64,000 bases of DNA from positions 2,861,501 to 2,925,500 of the forward strand of contig CM057475.1 in assembly GCA_030035585.1 (NCBI GenBank), given 5' to 3'. The translations under genes were made by a program, and so were the position numbers. The notes under the pieces are model-generated. The model did not search any database, was not told the DNA's origin, and saw nothing but the letters and a program-made list of their open reading frames with translations. Positions 10,105 through 21,200 of the stretch are shown here, one piece after another. The DNA is from Dugong dugon. Lineage: Eukaryota; Chordata; Mammalia; Sirenia; Dugongidae. The number at the start of each line of letters is the position of its first letter. Within the stretch, counting starts at the first letter, position 1.

Positions 10105-10560
10105 ATGTCAGAAGAGACTCTGAAAGTTGCTTTTGAAGGTAGAGTAGCTAAAGTGAATGGAAGAAATGAAGTAGAAGAGCTGAACAGAAGATTTCAATGG
10201 GTAGCTCAAGAAGACAAAGTAAAATATTATAATGAAATGTGCAAAGACCTGGAGTTAGAAAACCAAAAGGAAAAAGCCCATTTGGCATTTCTCAAGCTGA
10301 AAGAACTGAAGAAAAAATTTAAGCCTCGAGTTGCAATTTTGAAGGATTCTATGGGCAAAATATTGAATGATGCAGGAAGCATCAAAAGCAGATGGAAGGA
10401 ATACACAGAATCACTGTACCAAAAAAAATTGGTTGACGTTCAACCATTTCAGGAGATAGCATATGAACAAGAACTGATGGTATTGAAGGAAGAAATCCAA
10501 GCTGCGTTAAAGACAGTGGCAAAAAACAAGACTCCAGGAATTGATGGAATACCAATTTAG
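10105..10560 (+). pseudogene. RTE ORF2 remnant: pre-RT and start of RT
   Basis: A 151-codon open stretch, lysine/glutamate-rich at first, ending NKTPGIDGIPI at the start of the RT fingers. It ends at a TAG where the family would continue. Upstream endonuclease is missing, as expected of a 5'-truncated copy. Confidence 0.85.
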
Positions 10561-10743
10561 ATGTTTCAACAAATGGAGGCAGCACTGGAGATGCTCACTC
10601 GTTTATGCCAAGAAATTTGGAAGACAGCTACCTGGCCAATTGACTGGAAGAGATCCATATTTGTGCCCATTCTAAAGAAAGGTGATCCAGAAGAAAGCAG
10701 AAATTATCAAACAGTATCATTAATATAACACACAAGTAAAATT

Positions 10744-10959
10744 TTGCTGAAGATCATTCAAAAGCGGTTGCAGCAGTACATCAAAAAGAAACTGTCAGAA
10801 ATTCAAGCTGGATTCAGAAAAGGATGTGGAAGGAGGGTTAGCATTGCTAATGTCAGATGGATCTTGGCTGAAAGCAGAGAATACCAGAAAGATGTTTACT
10901 TGTGTTTTATTGACTATGCAAAGGCATTCAACGGTGGAATCATAACAAATTATGGATAG
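10744..10959 (+). pseudogene. RTE reverse transcriptase fragment, motif A damaged
   Basis: Contains QAGFRKGCGRR and YLCFIDYAKAFN. The RT motif A normally reads FxDxxxAFD; here the last Asp position reads Asn and the frame breaks right after it. The equivalent region of the 34.4 kb copy keeps AKAFDCVD. Confidence 0.85.
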
Positions 10960-11179
10960 CATTATGAAGAATGGGAATTCCAGAACACTTAACTGTGCTC
11001 ATGTGGCACCTGTACCTAGACCAAGCGGCACTCTTTTGAACAGAGCAAGGTGATACTGCATGGTTTAAAATCAAGAAAAGTGTGTGTCAGGGTTGCTTCC
11101 TTTCCCCATAGTTATTCAATCTGTATGCTGAGCAAATAATCTGAGAAGCTGGACTGTATGAAAAAGAACCCGGCATCAG

Positions 11180-11501
11180 GTTTGGTGGAAGACTCATTCA
11201 CAACCTGGGATATGCAAATGACACAACCTTGCTTGCTGAAAGTGAAGAGGACTTGAAACACTTACTGATGAAGATCAAAGACTACAGCCTTCAGTATGGA
11301 TTACACTTTGACATAAAGAAAATAAAAATCTTCACAACTGGACCAATAAGCAACATCATGACTAATGGAGAAAAGATTGAAATTGTCAAGGATTTCATTT
11401 TACTTGGATCCACAATTAACACCCATGGAAGCAGCAGTCAGGAAATCGAAGACATATTGCATTGGTTAAATCTGCTGCAAAAGACCTCTTTAAAGTGTTA
11501 A
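11180..11501 (+). pseudogene. RTE reverse transcriptase fragment, catalytic YADD altered
   Basis: Translation includes YANDTTLLAESEEDLKHLL: the catalytic YxDD box reads YAND here, so the second metal-binding Asp pair is damaged. It continues KTKI-like and GSTINTHGSSSQEI segments, the palm and thumb of the RTE RT, until a stop at 11502. Confidence 0.8.
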
Positions 11502-12468
11502 AAAGCAAAGATGTCAGTTTGAGGACTAAGGTGCGCCTGACCCAAGCCATGGTATTTTCAATCACCTCATATAAATGTAGAAGCTGGACAATGAATAAGA
11601 GAAGACTGAAGAAGAATTGAAGACTTTGAACTATGATGTTGGAGAAGAATATTGAGTATACCATGGACTACCAGAAGAGTGTCTTGGAAGAAGTACAGCC
11701 AGAATGCTCCTTAGAAGCGAGCATGGTGAGACTTCGTATCATGTACTTTGGCATGTTATCAGGAAGGACCAGTCAGTGGAGATGGACATCATGCTTGGTA
11801 AAGTAGAGGTCAGTGAAAAAGAGGAAGATCCTCGACCAGATGGATTGACACAGTGGCTGCTACAATGGGCTCAAACATAGCAATGATTGTTAGGATGATG
11901 CAGGACCAGGCATTGTTTCGTTCTGTTTTACACAGGGTCGCTATGAGTCGGAACTGACTCAGCAGCACCTAACAACAACAAAACAACAAACTTTGTTAGA
12001 TATAGGGCTCCCAAATATTATCTACCATTCCGTAGGTTGTCTCTTCAGTTTGTCGATAAAGTTCTTTGATGCGCAAAAAATTTTATTTTTAATGAAGTAA
12101 ATGTATCTATTTTGTTGTTGCCATTGTTGCTGCTTGTGCTTTTGGTGTCGTATTTAAGAATCCATTGGTAAAAACTAGGTCCTGAAGCATTACTCCTATG
12201 TTTTCTTCTAAGAGCTTATGGTTTTAGTTCTTTTATTTAGGTGGTTGATCCATTTTGGGTTAATTTTTGTATATGGTATCAGGTAGGGGTCCAGCTGCAT
12301 TCTTTTGCATGTGGATAACTAGTTGTCCTAGCAGCATTTGTTGATGAGACAGACTATTCTTCCTCCATTGAATGGACTTAACACTATTGTTGAAAATCAA
12401 TTGACCATCGATGTATAGGTTTTTTTTCTGGATTCTCAATTCTATTTCATTGATCTATATGTCTATCA

Positions 12469-12960
12469 TTATACCAGGACCAGATTGTTTTGATTATTGT
12501 AGCTATATAGTATGCTTTGAAATAGGAACTCGTGAGTCCTCATTCTTTGTTCTTCTTTTTCAAGATAGCTTTGGTTATTTGAGGCCCCTTGTAGTTCCAT
12601 ATAAATTTGAAGATTGGATTTTCCATTTCTACAAAGAAGGCTGTTGAAATTTTTAGGGATTGCACTGACTCTATAGATTACTTTGTGTAGTATTGACATC
12701 TTAACAATATTAAGATATCCAATCCATAAATGTGGACTGTCCTTCCATTTATTTAGGTCTTCTTTAATCTCTTTTAATAATGTTTTGTAGTTTTCTTTGT
12801 ATAAGTCTTTTACTTCCTTGCTTAAATTTATTCCTAGATATTTTATTCTTTTAGATGTGATCGTAAATGGAATTATTTCCTTAATTTCCTTTTCAAATTG
12901 CTCATTTCTGATGTATAAAAACACAGCTGAGTTTTCTGTGTTGACCTTGTATCCTGCCAC
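12469..12960 (-). pseudogene. L1M ORF2 fragment downstream of RT
   Basis: A 163-codon stretch with [34 protein letters not shown] and [19 protein letters not shown], the conserved L1 ORF2 segment just after the RT active site. The last third has drifted out of frame. Confidence 0.85.
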
Positions 12961-13312
12961 TTTGCTAAATTTATTAGCTCTAGTAATTTTCTTGTGGATT
13001 CTTTGGGGTATTATACTTATAAGATCATGTTATCCTTGAAAAGGGATAGTTTTAGTTCCTGATTTGGCTACCTTTTATTTTTTTCTTCCTAATTGCTCTG
13101 GCTAGAACTTTCAGTACAATATTGAATAGCAGTGGTGAGAGCATCCTTGTCTTGTTCCTGATCTTAGTGAGAAAACTCTCAGTCTTTCTCCACTGAGTAT
13201 GTTGTTAGCTGTGGGTTTTTCATAAATGTCCTTTACTAGATTGAGAAATATTCATTCCAATTCTAGTTTGTCGAGTGTTTTTATTATGTTAGTGCCATTT
13301 TTATTAGTATGC

Positions 13313-13970
13313 TTCTACTGGAGTGGTTGGAGCTAGAAACCTGACTGTTACAGGTTGAAAATGTTAGGAAATGGAGACAATGAATGTAGACAAATATTCG
13401 TGAAGGAAATGAGAATGTGGGAGAGAAAAAGGGAGAGGGAGATGACTTAAAAATACAGGAGAGAGAAGATGTGTGAGTTCAGGGAAGGAGGACCTGGAGT
13501 ATTGAGGAGAGCGGCAATGATTTGGCGAAGCCACTTTAGGGAAAGGGAGAGGGATCTGACCAGGGAAATAGAAAAAGACTGCTGAGCAAGCTGAGGCACT
13601 TAAGCAAGTTATTAGCTGATGCAGTACTCATAGAGTTTATCTACAAAATGGAGGAGACTGGAGTTTGAACACCATGAAGTAGGTATTTGGGTATGAGGAA
13701 GTAAGAAAATATAAGGGTAACAGATTATATTAAAGTGGCAGATCATACAATTATGGAAGTTTTATGTGATGATTAGGTCTAGGATGTGGTCCAGGAAATG
13801 GGAGGATGAAGAAGTTCACTGGAGTCCAGGGGTTAAGAAGTGTTGATGGTAGAGGTTGGAATGGCTTGTCCACGGGATGATCACTCCTTTGAACAGCTAT
13901 ACTACCTTACCTAATTGAGAGAAAGGAGTTGGACTGGAAGCTCCACTGTGTTGGTTTTCAGGAAGCTAAT
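13313..13970 (+). mobile_element. Unassigned old interspersed repeat, segment 4
   Basis: 'ggagtggttggagctagaaacctgac', 'gaaatggagacaatgaatgtagac' and 'tgggagagaaaaagggagagggag' continue the plus-strand repeat broken at 8985. This shows the 4.3-kb L1M landed inside it. Confidence 0.45.
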
Positions 13971-14535
13971 GGTATTATCTTCTTTCATGGACAATATAGT
14001 GGTAAGGATGGGTTAAGCCATAAATATCAGAAAGCCTAAAACAAACTGGCTTAGTCAACATAGAAATTTGTGAGATAATCAGGTTCAGGACCAGTTTGAA
14101 CAAGAGACTTCAGATCTGTTTCTCAGATGTTCCCCAGGTTGGCTCTTCTTTGTGTATGTGAGCTTAATTCTTATGCTGCTTTCCTTCTGGTGGGAGTGTT
14201 CCAGGCTTTACATAACATATTGTGATATAAGAGGGAGGGAGGGAACTCTCTGTTCCAGAATTCTAAGCAGAAGTTATGAGATACACTGTAATTGGACTGC
14301 TTAGATCACATGGCTAACTAACCCTGATCCATTGACTATGGCAAAAGCAATGACGGGAACTGGTAGGTTTCAGACAACCAAAGCCCACACTTGGTACTGG
14401 AGGTGGGATTAACATCCCATAAGTACATGTGCTGCACAGAGCACAGGAGATTACTTAAGGCGAAATCAGGGCTTCCTAGCGAGGGGGATACAACTGCAAG
14501 GAGGTCGTTAACTATGACCAGTTCGCAGAATGTTG
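13971..14535. mobile_element. Possible old repeat of unknown class
   Basis: 'cagaaagcctaaaacaaactggctta' and the following text resemble a dispersed mammalian repeat I cannot name. The remainder carries no coding signal. Confidence 0.3.
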
Positions 14536-14539
14536 AAAA

Positions 14540-14730
14540 ATCACATTTTTTTCTTTTAACAGTTTTATTAAGATATAATTGACATATAACAAACTGCAGA
14601 TGTTTAAAGTTTGCTATGTGCTAAGTTTTGACCTATGTGTATACCTGATACACTGATTTCAACTGACCATCTGTTTAATGTATTATTTGATGTGTTTCTC
14701 CAAGTATGATGATAATAAACTCCCCATCCT
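14540..14730 (-). mobile_element. L1 3' end (inverted)
   Basis: 'cagttttattaagatataattgacatataac' is the classic inverted L1M 3' terminus, followed by 'agtttgctatgtgctaagttttgacc' and 'acctgatacactgatttcaac'. Only the 3' UTR tip is recognisable. Confidence 0.75.
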
Positions 14731-14984
14731 ATAGTATTTTAGAATTTACTACTTGCTTTTCTATGATTACCTCATTTTTATGCAAATAATTTGTACCTTC
14801 TACGTTTGTTTGCCAAATGCCACCTTACAAGCTATTTTCATAAGCACCATTATGCCAATTTTTTTTACATGTTGCTGTAAAAAAAATTAGCATAGTGTGC
14901 TTGCAAAAATACCTCAGGCGGGGGGACAGGAACGGTTGGCAAACCATCGTAGAAGGCATGAATTATTTGCCTAAATATGGTACT

Positions 14985-15165
14985 CTTATAATACTGCAAA
15001 GAGGAATTTCATTCTCATTTTACATATTAGGAAGTTGAGACCTGTAGTTGTAGAGCAACTAGTCCAAGGACAATGAAGCCAGTCCTATAAAACAGGTCTC
15101 CAGACTCCCAGCCCAGTGATTTCACAGTTGAACCAACCATCTGTTTCTGTAGTCAGAGTGTGTGT
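14985..15165 (-). mobile_element. MIR SINE (inverted, diverged)
   Basis: 'ctcattttacatattaggaagttgagac' is the inverted MIR core, followed by 'ccagtcctataaaacaggtctccagactcccagccca', the inverted 5' part. Confidence 0.55.
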
Positions 15166-15665
15166 GAAGATAATTTTTCTCTAACAAACTAATTGGCTTA
15201 CCAGGGACCAAATCCAGAGCTTTGTCCCAATTAACTCTATTGTCTTGACTGATACTGACCAGGCCATGTGCTGGATCTAGGACGAATGTCTATCAGGACA
15301 TCCAGCCTACTAGCCGTCATTCAGTTAACACATTGGCCTCAAGTGGCATGTCTTGGCGATGGCCAGGGAGAGCCTGGATAAAATAGAAAATGTGACCAGC
15401 ATCTGTGTGGCTGCTTCTCAATCCAGGCCCCTGACTGCCAGGAGAACATCACTTCTTGGTTGTCCTGCCAAATATGGCTGGACTGGGATGCCTGGTCATG
15501 TGAGCCAGATATTCTGTGCAAGGATTGGTGGGGGAAAGGAGATTACCTCACTTGTGTCTGCAAGGTTCCAGAGAAGAAATGCATTTATAGCTGTGACTCT
15601 TTTGACTTTGGGCCTACTGTGAGCCACTGAAAGGATGTGTTGATTACCTTTCTGAGGTTACAGAT
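15166..15665. other. Unique sequence, no supported gene
   Basis: An 89-codon ORF (15353-15622) exists but shows no domain, no splice context I trust and no similarity I recognise. No repeat is evident. Confidence 0.4.
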
Positions 15666-15945
15666 GTTGTTAGCTGCTGCTGAGTCAGACCCTGACTCAT
15701 GGTGACCCCATGCACAATGGACAGAAATGCTGCCCAATTCTGTGCCATTCCCATGACTGGTTGCAGATCAGATCATTGTGATCCATAGGGTTGTCACTGA
15801 CTGATTTTCAGACGTAGATTATCAAGTGTTTCTTCTACAGATGGGTGGTGGCTATGTACGAGGTGCATTGGCTGGGAATGTAACCCACGTCTTCTGCATG
15901 GAAGGTGAGAATTCTTCTCATGAGGTATTGAATCACCGATGCCTC
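15666..15945 (-). mobile_element. tRNA-Gly-headed SINE (inverted) with internal deletion
   Basis: The tail 'gttgttagctgctgctgagtcag' and 'ggtgaccccatgcacaatgg' comes first, then the body, then the inverted head 'cttctgcatggaaggtgagaattct'. The middle block around 'cttagtctggaagctctgctgaaacc' is missing: it jumps from 'agtgtttcttc' to 'atgggtggtggc' near 15835. Confidence 0.8.
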
Positions 15946-15951
15946 ATGAGA

Positions 15952-16187
15952 TCACAGATTAAAAAAAAAAAACAAAAAACAAAAAAAACCCTTGCTATCA
16001 ATTCCAACTCATAATGACCTTAGAGGACAGAGTAGAATTGCCCCATGGAGTTTCTAAGGCTGTAATCTTTATGGAAGCAGATTGCCACATCTTTCTCCCA
16101 AAGAGCACCTTGTGGGTTTGAACCACTGACCGTTCAGTTGGCAGCTGAGCACTTTAACCACCATGCCACCAGGGCTCAGTCACAGAT
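15952..16187 (-). mobile_element. AfroSINE (long form) with 8-bp TSD
   Basis: Body about 15960-16177: A-rich end first (15960-15987), RTE-like tail, 'agattgccacatctttctcc', B-box region and inverted head 'ccaccatgccaccagggctc'. TCACAGAT repeats perfectly at 15952-15959 and 16180-16187. Confidence 0.85.
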
Positions 16188-16234
16188 AATAAGGCTATTT
16201 ATTACAAAGTAAAATCAACTGGAAGTTCATATCT

Positions 16235-16437
16235 ATCTGTGGTTCTCAATCTTAATTGCACATTCAAATAACCCAGGGTGGTATGAATAGGTACCCAGGT
16301 CCAAGGTCCCCTTTTCCCCCTCACCAGATCTTGGTTTAATTGGTCTCAGGTGAGACCCAGGCCTTCAGGACATTGCTAAAATTCCCAGGTAATTCTAGGG
16401 TGCTGCTGGCTTAGAGTGAGGACCATTGATATAAATA
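16235..16437 (+). mobile_element. MER5-like hAT DNA transposon fragment
   Basis: 'tggttctcaatcttaattgcacattc' at one end and 'ggtgctgctggcttagagtgaggaccattg' at the other, with 'aattcccaggtaattctagg' between, match a non-autonomous MER5A-type hAT element. It has no coding capacity. Confidence 0.65.
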
Positions 16438-17150
16438 ACCCCTTTACCCAGGGGCTTTAGTTGTTTCTGGTAAAAAGGCATTTTCTCTTACATATGTGTT
16501 GAAGGACCATTCTCCTGAAATCTGAATCCTTTTTACCTTGTCATAGTATTTGTGTCTCCTTGCTTAATTGAAACATAATATTTCTCTGACATTTGGAGCA
16601 GCGGCCCAGTGATGCTGGGTTGTTAGAAAACAAGCCGTCATGTTTTTAACAAATGGCTCTATTTTATTAACTTTACAGTGGAAGGGGGCCTTTTGCCAAA
16701 CGTCAGTTCTTTTCTTTCCAGTTTGTCATGTACAATGGAAGGAGTTATGTTGGCTGGGTTTCTCTGGTCCCAAAGAAAAGAGCTACACTGAAGTCCTTGG
16801 GAACATGTTTGTTTACTGCTGGTGGACAGCAACTTCCAACTTCCCTATAGGCAGTGAGGTTTCAAATCTTTGTGAGGGGCCCAGCCTAGGTCCCATGTAC
16901 TGTGATGACCAAAGATTGCCTTAGAAAGAGGCTACAGATGCCTATTCCTAGGTCCGTGTTCAAACACAGACTCAAAGGGATGCCTTGGAAACATATGTGC
17001 CCTGCTCTTTCAGAAGCAAAATGCCAGGTGCCTACAGCTTTTCTTTTTTTTGGCTCTGAGCCAGTTATAATCATGATGGGATTGGCTCTTGTGAAAATGT
17101 CAAGGCCCTAATTCAGATGTTGGGGCCACTCTCCAAGTCTGGGCAAAGTG
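16438..17150. other. Unique sequence, nothing recognised
   Basis: Mixed-composition sequence. ORFs up to 94 codons lack any motif I recognise. Confidence 0.4.
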
Positions 17151-17524
17151 CACATGTGTTAGAATCCTAGCCCCTGTACTTGGGGATGTAATCCTGTTTG
17201 GGATTAGCTTTCCTTGTTCTATCAAGGAGGCCATACCAGTGTACTGTGTGCCCTAAACCTAATCACTTCTGGGTTATAAAAAGAGCGGCTTAGACACAGA
17301 AGAAAATACAGCCAGGGGAAGATAGATGCCACGTGAAGATCGCCAAGGAACGCAGCAAAGCCAGGGCTACAGAAGCTGAAATAGATGACGAAGGCCCACC
17401 CCTGCCGCCTTAGAGCCACATGCTGAGTTTGGACTACTAGCCTACCAAGCTGTGAGAAAATAAATTTCTATCCTTTAAAGCCTTTTTGGTATTTCTGTTA
17501 CAACAGCGCTAGGTAACCAAGACA
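17151..17524 (+). mobile_element. MaLR-type LTR, second subfamily, 5'-truncated
   Basis: 'gatgtaatcctgtttgggattagc', 'gaggccataccagtgtactg' and 'gggttataaaaagagcgg' (TATA-like), then 'gctgtgagaaaataaatttc' and the end 'taaccaagaca'. The first ~35 bases of the LTR are absent or unrecognisable. Same subfamily as the copy at 51605. Confidence 0.75.
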
Positions 17525-18550
17525 ACATGGAGCCCAAATATAGAATAAAAAGTAGGTCCCATTTAAACCTGCTTAGTCTCAACTACCCTGGGGATTCTGG
17601 TTACCAGATTGGAAACTTCTGGCCTGCCGTGGTGGCCCCAAGAACTCCCTTATCCTGTGAGGGCACAGAGGGGGTCTGCTCAGTCACCCCAGCTCTGGTG
17701 GGTGCCCCTTTGAGAGAATGATGAGCCCCTGGGCCCTGGGATACCCAGGCCCCTCATCAGCTTCCTCTTCCTGTCTGTACAGGGTCATCAGGCAGGTTGA
17801 GCCAAGTCTGAGAGGGGCCAGGGCAGACCCCGTGTGGCACCTTCTCCTCAGCTCAGGCAGTGGCTGGCCAGGGCAGGCCCTAACCAGCCCCATGCGAGGC
17901 TGGCGGCAGGACCCTGGGAGGGCCTGTGCTCCAGAGCATAATCCAGTGAGCTTCCTCACCCTGCCCAACCGCACAGGGGACAACCTCCTGCCGGTGCCTA
18001 TGGTGCTGTGACCTCAAAGCTCTGGCCCCAGATGGCCTTGGCTTTGTGTGCCTCTGGCTGGGTGGGCGTTTCTTCGTCCAGGCTTCCCGAGGCTGCAGAG
18101 AAAGTGCCCGAGCCCTGTTTCCCACCCCTCTAACAACAGGGACGTTGACTTCAGGGGTGTTCCAGGTCCTTCTTGTTTCAGCAGGAGGATCCTGTGTGTT
18201 TGATCTAAATCTGGTCTCCCGCTGCAGAGACCCAAACAATCTAAGTCAAAACAGTATTAACAGGAAACCTGTTTCTCAGGGCCAAGAATGCAGTGGAAGT
18301 AGCTCCAAGTCTTTAATTCTGATAGCAGCACCATTTAGGGAGGCCTTTTACCTGAGAAGAACAATAAGTGGAACTCTGTCCCCAAATCTTCTGGCCCTGC
18401 TTTCTCACCCTCTGCGGGACCTTGCGGGCCTCCTGAAGCCTCGTGAGCACAGGGTGCGGATAGCAGATGCTCCTGGCTGTCTAGAGCTTGCAAATCTCGC
18501 CCATGGAGCCGCTCAGTTGAAAACTTGGGATTTAACTGAGTGAATTGACC
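17525..18550. other. GC-richer unique block with overlapping ORFs, no gene supported
   Basis: Markedly richer in G and C than its flanks, with few CpGs, so not a CpG island. ORFs of 97-165 codons occur on both strands (for example 18046-18543 plus and 17880-18239 minus). That pattern follows from fewer AT-rich stops and is not evidence of coding. A splice-acceptor-like 'cttcctcttcctgtctgtacag' ends near 17781. I recognise no protein family in any frame. Confidence 0.4.
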
Positions 18551-19830
18551 CAGGTATTTTTGTTTGATGGGGATAATTGATTTTAGGAGAAAAAAAATGC
18601 TGGCTTTTAAGGCACTTTATTTCACTGTGTTTTGTTCGTGAATTCATCCAAAATCTCATCACACAGAGACAACAATGGCAAAAGCTTTGTGGGAACTTTC
18701 AATATTTCTTTACGTGCACATGCGTGCATACACACACGACACAAACACACACAAATATGCATACCTGTACACATGCACAGACACACCACACATACATACA
18801 CACACGTGCACCCATATGCACACACACACCACACGCACACACACAAACATGCAAACACACAGGCACACACATGCCACCAACATGCACACACAAAGACACA
18901 CACCACACACATATGCATACACAGACACACATCACACACACTCATACACACGACATCCCACATGCACATGTGCACACATGCACACACACCACACACATGC
19001 TCATGCATACACAGTCACACACACACCACACTCACACACATACCTGCACGTGGGTGTGCACGCACACACCCTTTAATGGGTTTGGGCACCTCCTGTTTCT
19101 CTCTCTCAGCCTCCCATTTTCCTTCCTCTAGAGGCAACCACTGTTGTCAGCTACTGGAGCTCTGTACACATACAAGCAAGTAGACGTTTATTTCCTTGGG
19201 GTTTTCTATGTGAGTGGTATCATAGCAAAATACTCTTCTGGGTCTTCCTTTTTTTCACCTGACAGTATATTGTGGAGAGCCTTCCATATCAGTACATACA
19301 GGACAGCTTCATTCTCTTCAAAAGCTGCAGAACATTCCACTGTTTGATGGCACTGGACTTTATTCAGATCCCTATCATGTTCATTTAGATTGCTTCCAGA
19401 CTTTTGATATAAAAGAAAACAGTACTCACCATTTCTCACTTCCTAGAGCCAGGATTACTGGATCTGAGGGTTAGCATCACGAGGGCGCTTGCCAGCTTGC
19501 TGTCCACATAACTGGGTTGCTCTTGCTTGGGTGCTGTGTGGGTGGGTGCTAACTTCTCCAAGCCATTGCCCACACAGGTCACTATCACAGTTTCTACAGT
19601 TTGCCAGTCTCATAGCTGGAAAACAGCATGCCTAGCTTTGCTTTACATTTCTTCTAAGAGTGAGATTGGGTATCCTTTCACATATCTGAAAATATTTGCA
19701 TTTTATTTTCTGGGAATTGTCCATGTTATTTGCTCATTTTTCTACAGGGTTGTTGGCATCTCTCTTTCTTTCCTCTCTTTTTGATTGCAAAGTCCTTATT
19801 TTATTGTATTTATTTTTTGACTCAAAATAA
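18551..19830 (-). mobile_element. L1M 3' UTR-like sequence surrounding a CA-rich repeat
   Basis: 'cttcctctagaggcaaccactgttgtcag', 'gccttccatatcagtacatacagg', 'gttcatttagattgcttccag' and 'ccaggattactggatctgagg' match the inverted 3' UTR of old L1M elements. It is heavily diverged; the left limit is uncertain. Confidence 0.45.
18715..19068 (+). repeat. Imperfect (CA)n / (CACACACN)n simple repeat
   Basis: About 350 bases of alternating purine-pyrimidine, mostly CACA interrupted by T, G and ATG steps ('acacaccacacacat', 'catgcacacac'). It produces spurious long His/Thr-rich ORFs on the plus strand and Cys/Val-rich ORFs on the minus strand. A likely length-polymorphic locus. Confidence 0.95.
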
Positions 19831-20027
19831 TAGAAATGTATTCTCTCACAGTTCTGGAGGCCAGAAGTCTGAAATCAGTATCACTGGACCAAATCAAGGT
19901 GCCAGAAGAGCTGTGCTCCCTTTAGAGGCACCAGGAGACAATCTTTCCTTGCCTCATCCAGCTCCTGAGGGTCCTAGGCACTTCTTGGTTTGTGGCTGGA
20001 TAACTTCAATCTCTAGAGCCATCTTTT
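19831..20027 (-). mobile_element. Old MLT1/MST-like MaLR LTR fragment (inverted)
   Basis: 'ctctcacagttctggaggccagaag' and 'tttccttgcctcatccagctcctg' are the inverted 3' half of an old MaLR LTR. It is cut on the right by the L1 tail at about 20028. Confidence 0.65.
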
Positions 20028-21200
20028 TTTTTTTTTTTTAATTTTATTGTGTTTTAGGTAAAAGTGGCCCAGTGGTTAAGGGCTCCGGCTGCTAACCAAG
20101 CAGTTCAAATCCACCAACCACTCCTTGGAAACCCTATGGGACAGTTGTACTCTGTCCTATAGGTTCGCTATGAGTCAGAACTGATTCTATGGCAACAGGT
20201 TTGGTTTTGGTTTTTTAGGTGAAAGTTTACAGCGCAAATTAGTTCCTCATTCAAAAATTTATACAAAAATTGTTTTGTGATATTGGTTGCAATCCCTGCA
20301 ATGTGTCAGCACTCTCCCCCCTTTCCCTTTACACGTGAGGTTCCCCGGGTCCTGTTGTCCAGGCTTCCTGTCCCTTATGGCTTTCTCAGCTTTGCTTTTG
20401 GGCAGGTGTTGCCCATTTGGTCTCGTGTACTTGATTGAACTAAGAAACACGTTCCTCACGTGTGTTACTGTTTGTTTTATAGGCCTGTCTGATCTTTGCC
20501 TGAAAGGCAGACTTCTGAAATGGCTTCACTTCTGAGTTAGCGGGGTGTCCAGGGGCTATAGTCTCAGGGGTTCCTCCAGTCTGTGTCAGACCAGTAAGTC
20601 TGGTCTTGTTTTTTGTGAATTTGAATTTTGTTCTACATTTTTCTCCCGCTCCATCTGGAACCCTCTATTGTGATTCCTGTCAGAGCAGTTGGTGGTGGTA
20701 GTCGGGCACTGTCCAGTTCTTCTGGGCTCAGGTAGGTGGAGGCTGTGGTTCATGTGGTCCCTTAGTCATTTGGACTAATATTTTCCTTCTATCTTTAGTT
20801 TTCTTTGTTCTCCTTTGCTCCAAATGTGATGGGGTCAATAGATATATTTTAGATGGCTGCTTGCAAGCTCTTAAGACCCCAGATGCTACTTGCCAACGTA
20901 GGATGTAGAACATTTTCTTTATAAACTGTATTATGCCATTTGACCTACATGTCCCCCAAGACCATGGCTTCCAGCCCTCAGCCCCAATAACTTGGTCCCT
21001 CAAGGTGTTTGGATGTGTCTAGGAAGCTTCTATGACTTTGCCTTGGTCAAGTTGGGCTGACTTCCCTTATATTGTGTGTTGTCCTTTTTTTCAACAAAGT
21101 TAACACTTGTCTATTATCTAGATAGTGATTTCCTGTCCTCACCCCTCCCCTCCCTTGTCACCATCAAAGATTGTTTTTTTCCGTGTGTAAACCTTTTCTT
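20028..21200 (-). mobile_element. L1 3' UTR, older lineage copy (inverted)
   Basis: T-run at 20024-20040 (the element's A-tail), then 3' UTR: 'gtgaaagtttacagcgcaaatt', 'ggttccccgggtcctgttgtcc', 'cttttaagacccc'-type text and 'aagattgtttttttccgtgtgt' near 21180. It does not reach ORF2. ATCTTTTTT lies at both edges (20023 and about 21218), a possible TSD blurred by the T-run. An AfroSINE sits inside. It lacks the mosaic insertion of the copies at 46.8 and 59.8 kb. Confidence 0.8.
20052..20220 (+). mobile_element. AfroSINE (short form) in L1 3' UTR, 8-bp TSD
   Basis: Body 20060-20212: 'gtggcccagtggttaagggctccggctgctaacc', a degraded B box, 'cgctatgagtcagaactgattc' tail and 'ggtttggttttgg' end. 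TTTTAGGT repeats perfectly at 20052-20059 and 20213-20220. Confidence 0.9.

Larger units (their letters stand above)
10065..11995 (+). mobile_element. RTE (BovB-type) LINE, long 5'-truncated copy
   Basis: Element 10074-11987 lies within L1M. A likely short target duplication is AAACTTTTG (10065-10073) and AAACTTTG (11988-11995). It carries the pre-RT region, the reverse transcriptase and C-terminal sequence, then the 3' end 'cgctatgagtcggaactgac' and an (AACA)-rich terminus. That 3' end recurs as the tail of the SINEs in this window. Several stops and frameshifts make it inactive. Confidence 0.9.
8985..13312 (-). mobile_element. L1M-type LINE, 3' end through ORF2 RT region, with nested inserts
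   Basis: The 3' end lies at low coordinates: 'ggtaaaaatatatttaacaaacc', then 3' UTR, then ORF2 read upward to 13312, where it is 5'-truncated. Minus-strand pieces include a C-terminal ELPYDPVIPLLGIYPKDLKAG (9812-9615) and an ORF2 segment at 12960-12469. Two insertions interrupt it: a SINE at 9196-9394 and an RTE LINE at 10074-11987. L1 sequence on each side of both joins up. It sits within the older unassigned repeat. Confidence 0.85.

Noticed and set aside
17525-18550. CpG island or promoter
   Set aside because: GC content is raised but CpG pairs are sparse by eye, well below what an island needs.
18632-19183. Long ORFs (up to 184 codons) rich in His/Thr or Cys/Val on both strands
   Set aside because: They are direct translations of the CA-type simple repeat; all frames are open because the repeat lacks stops.
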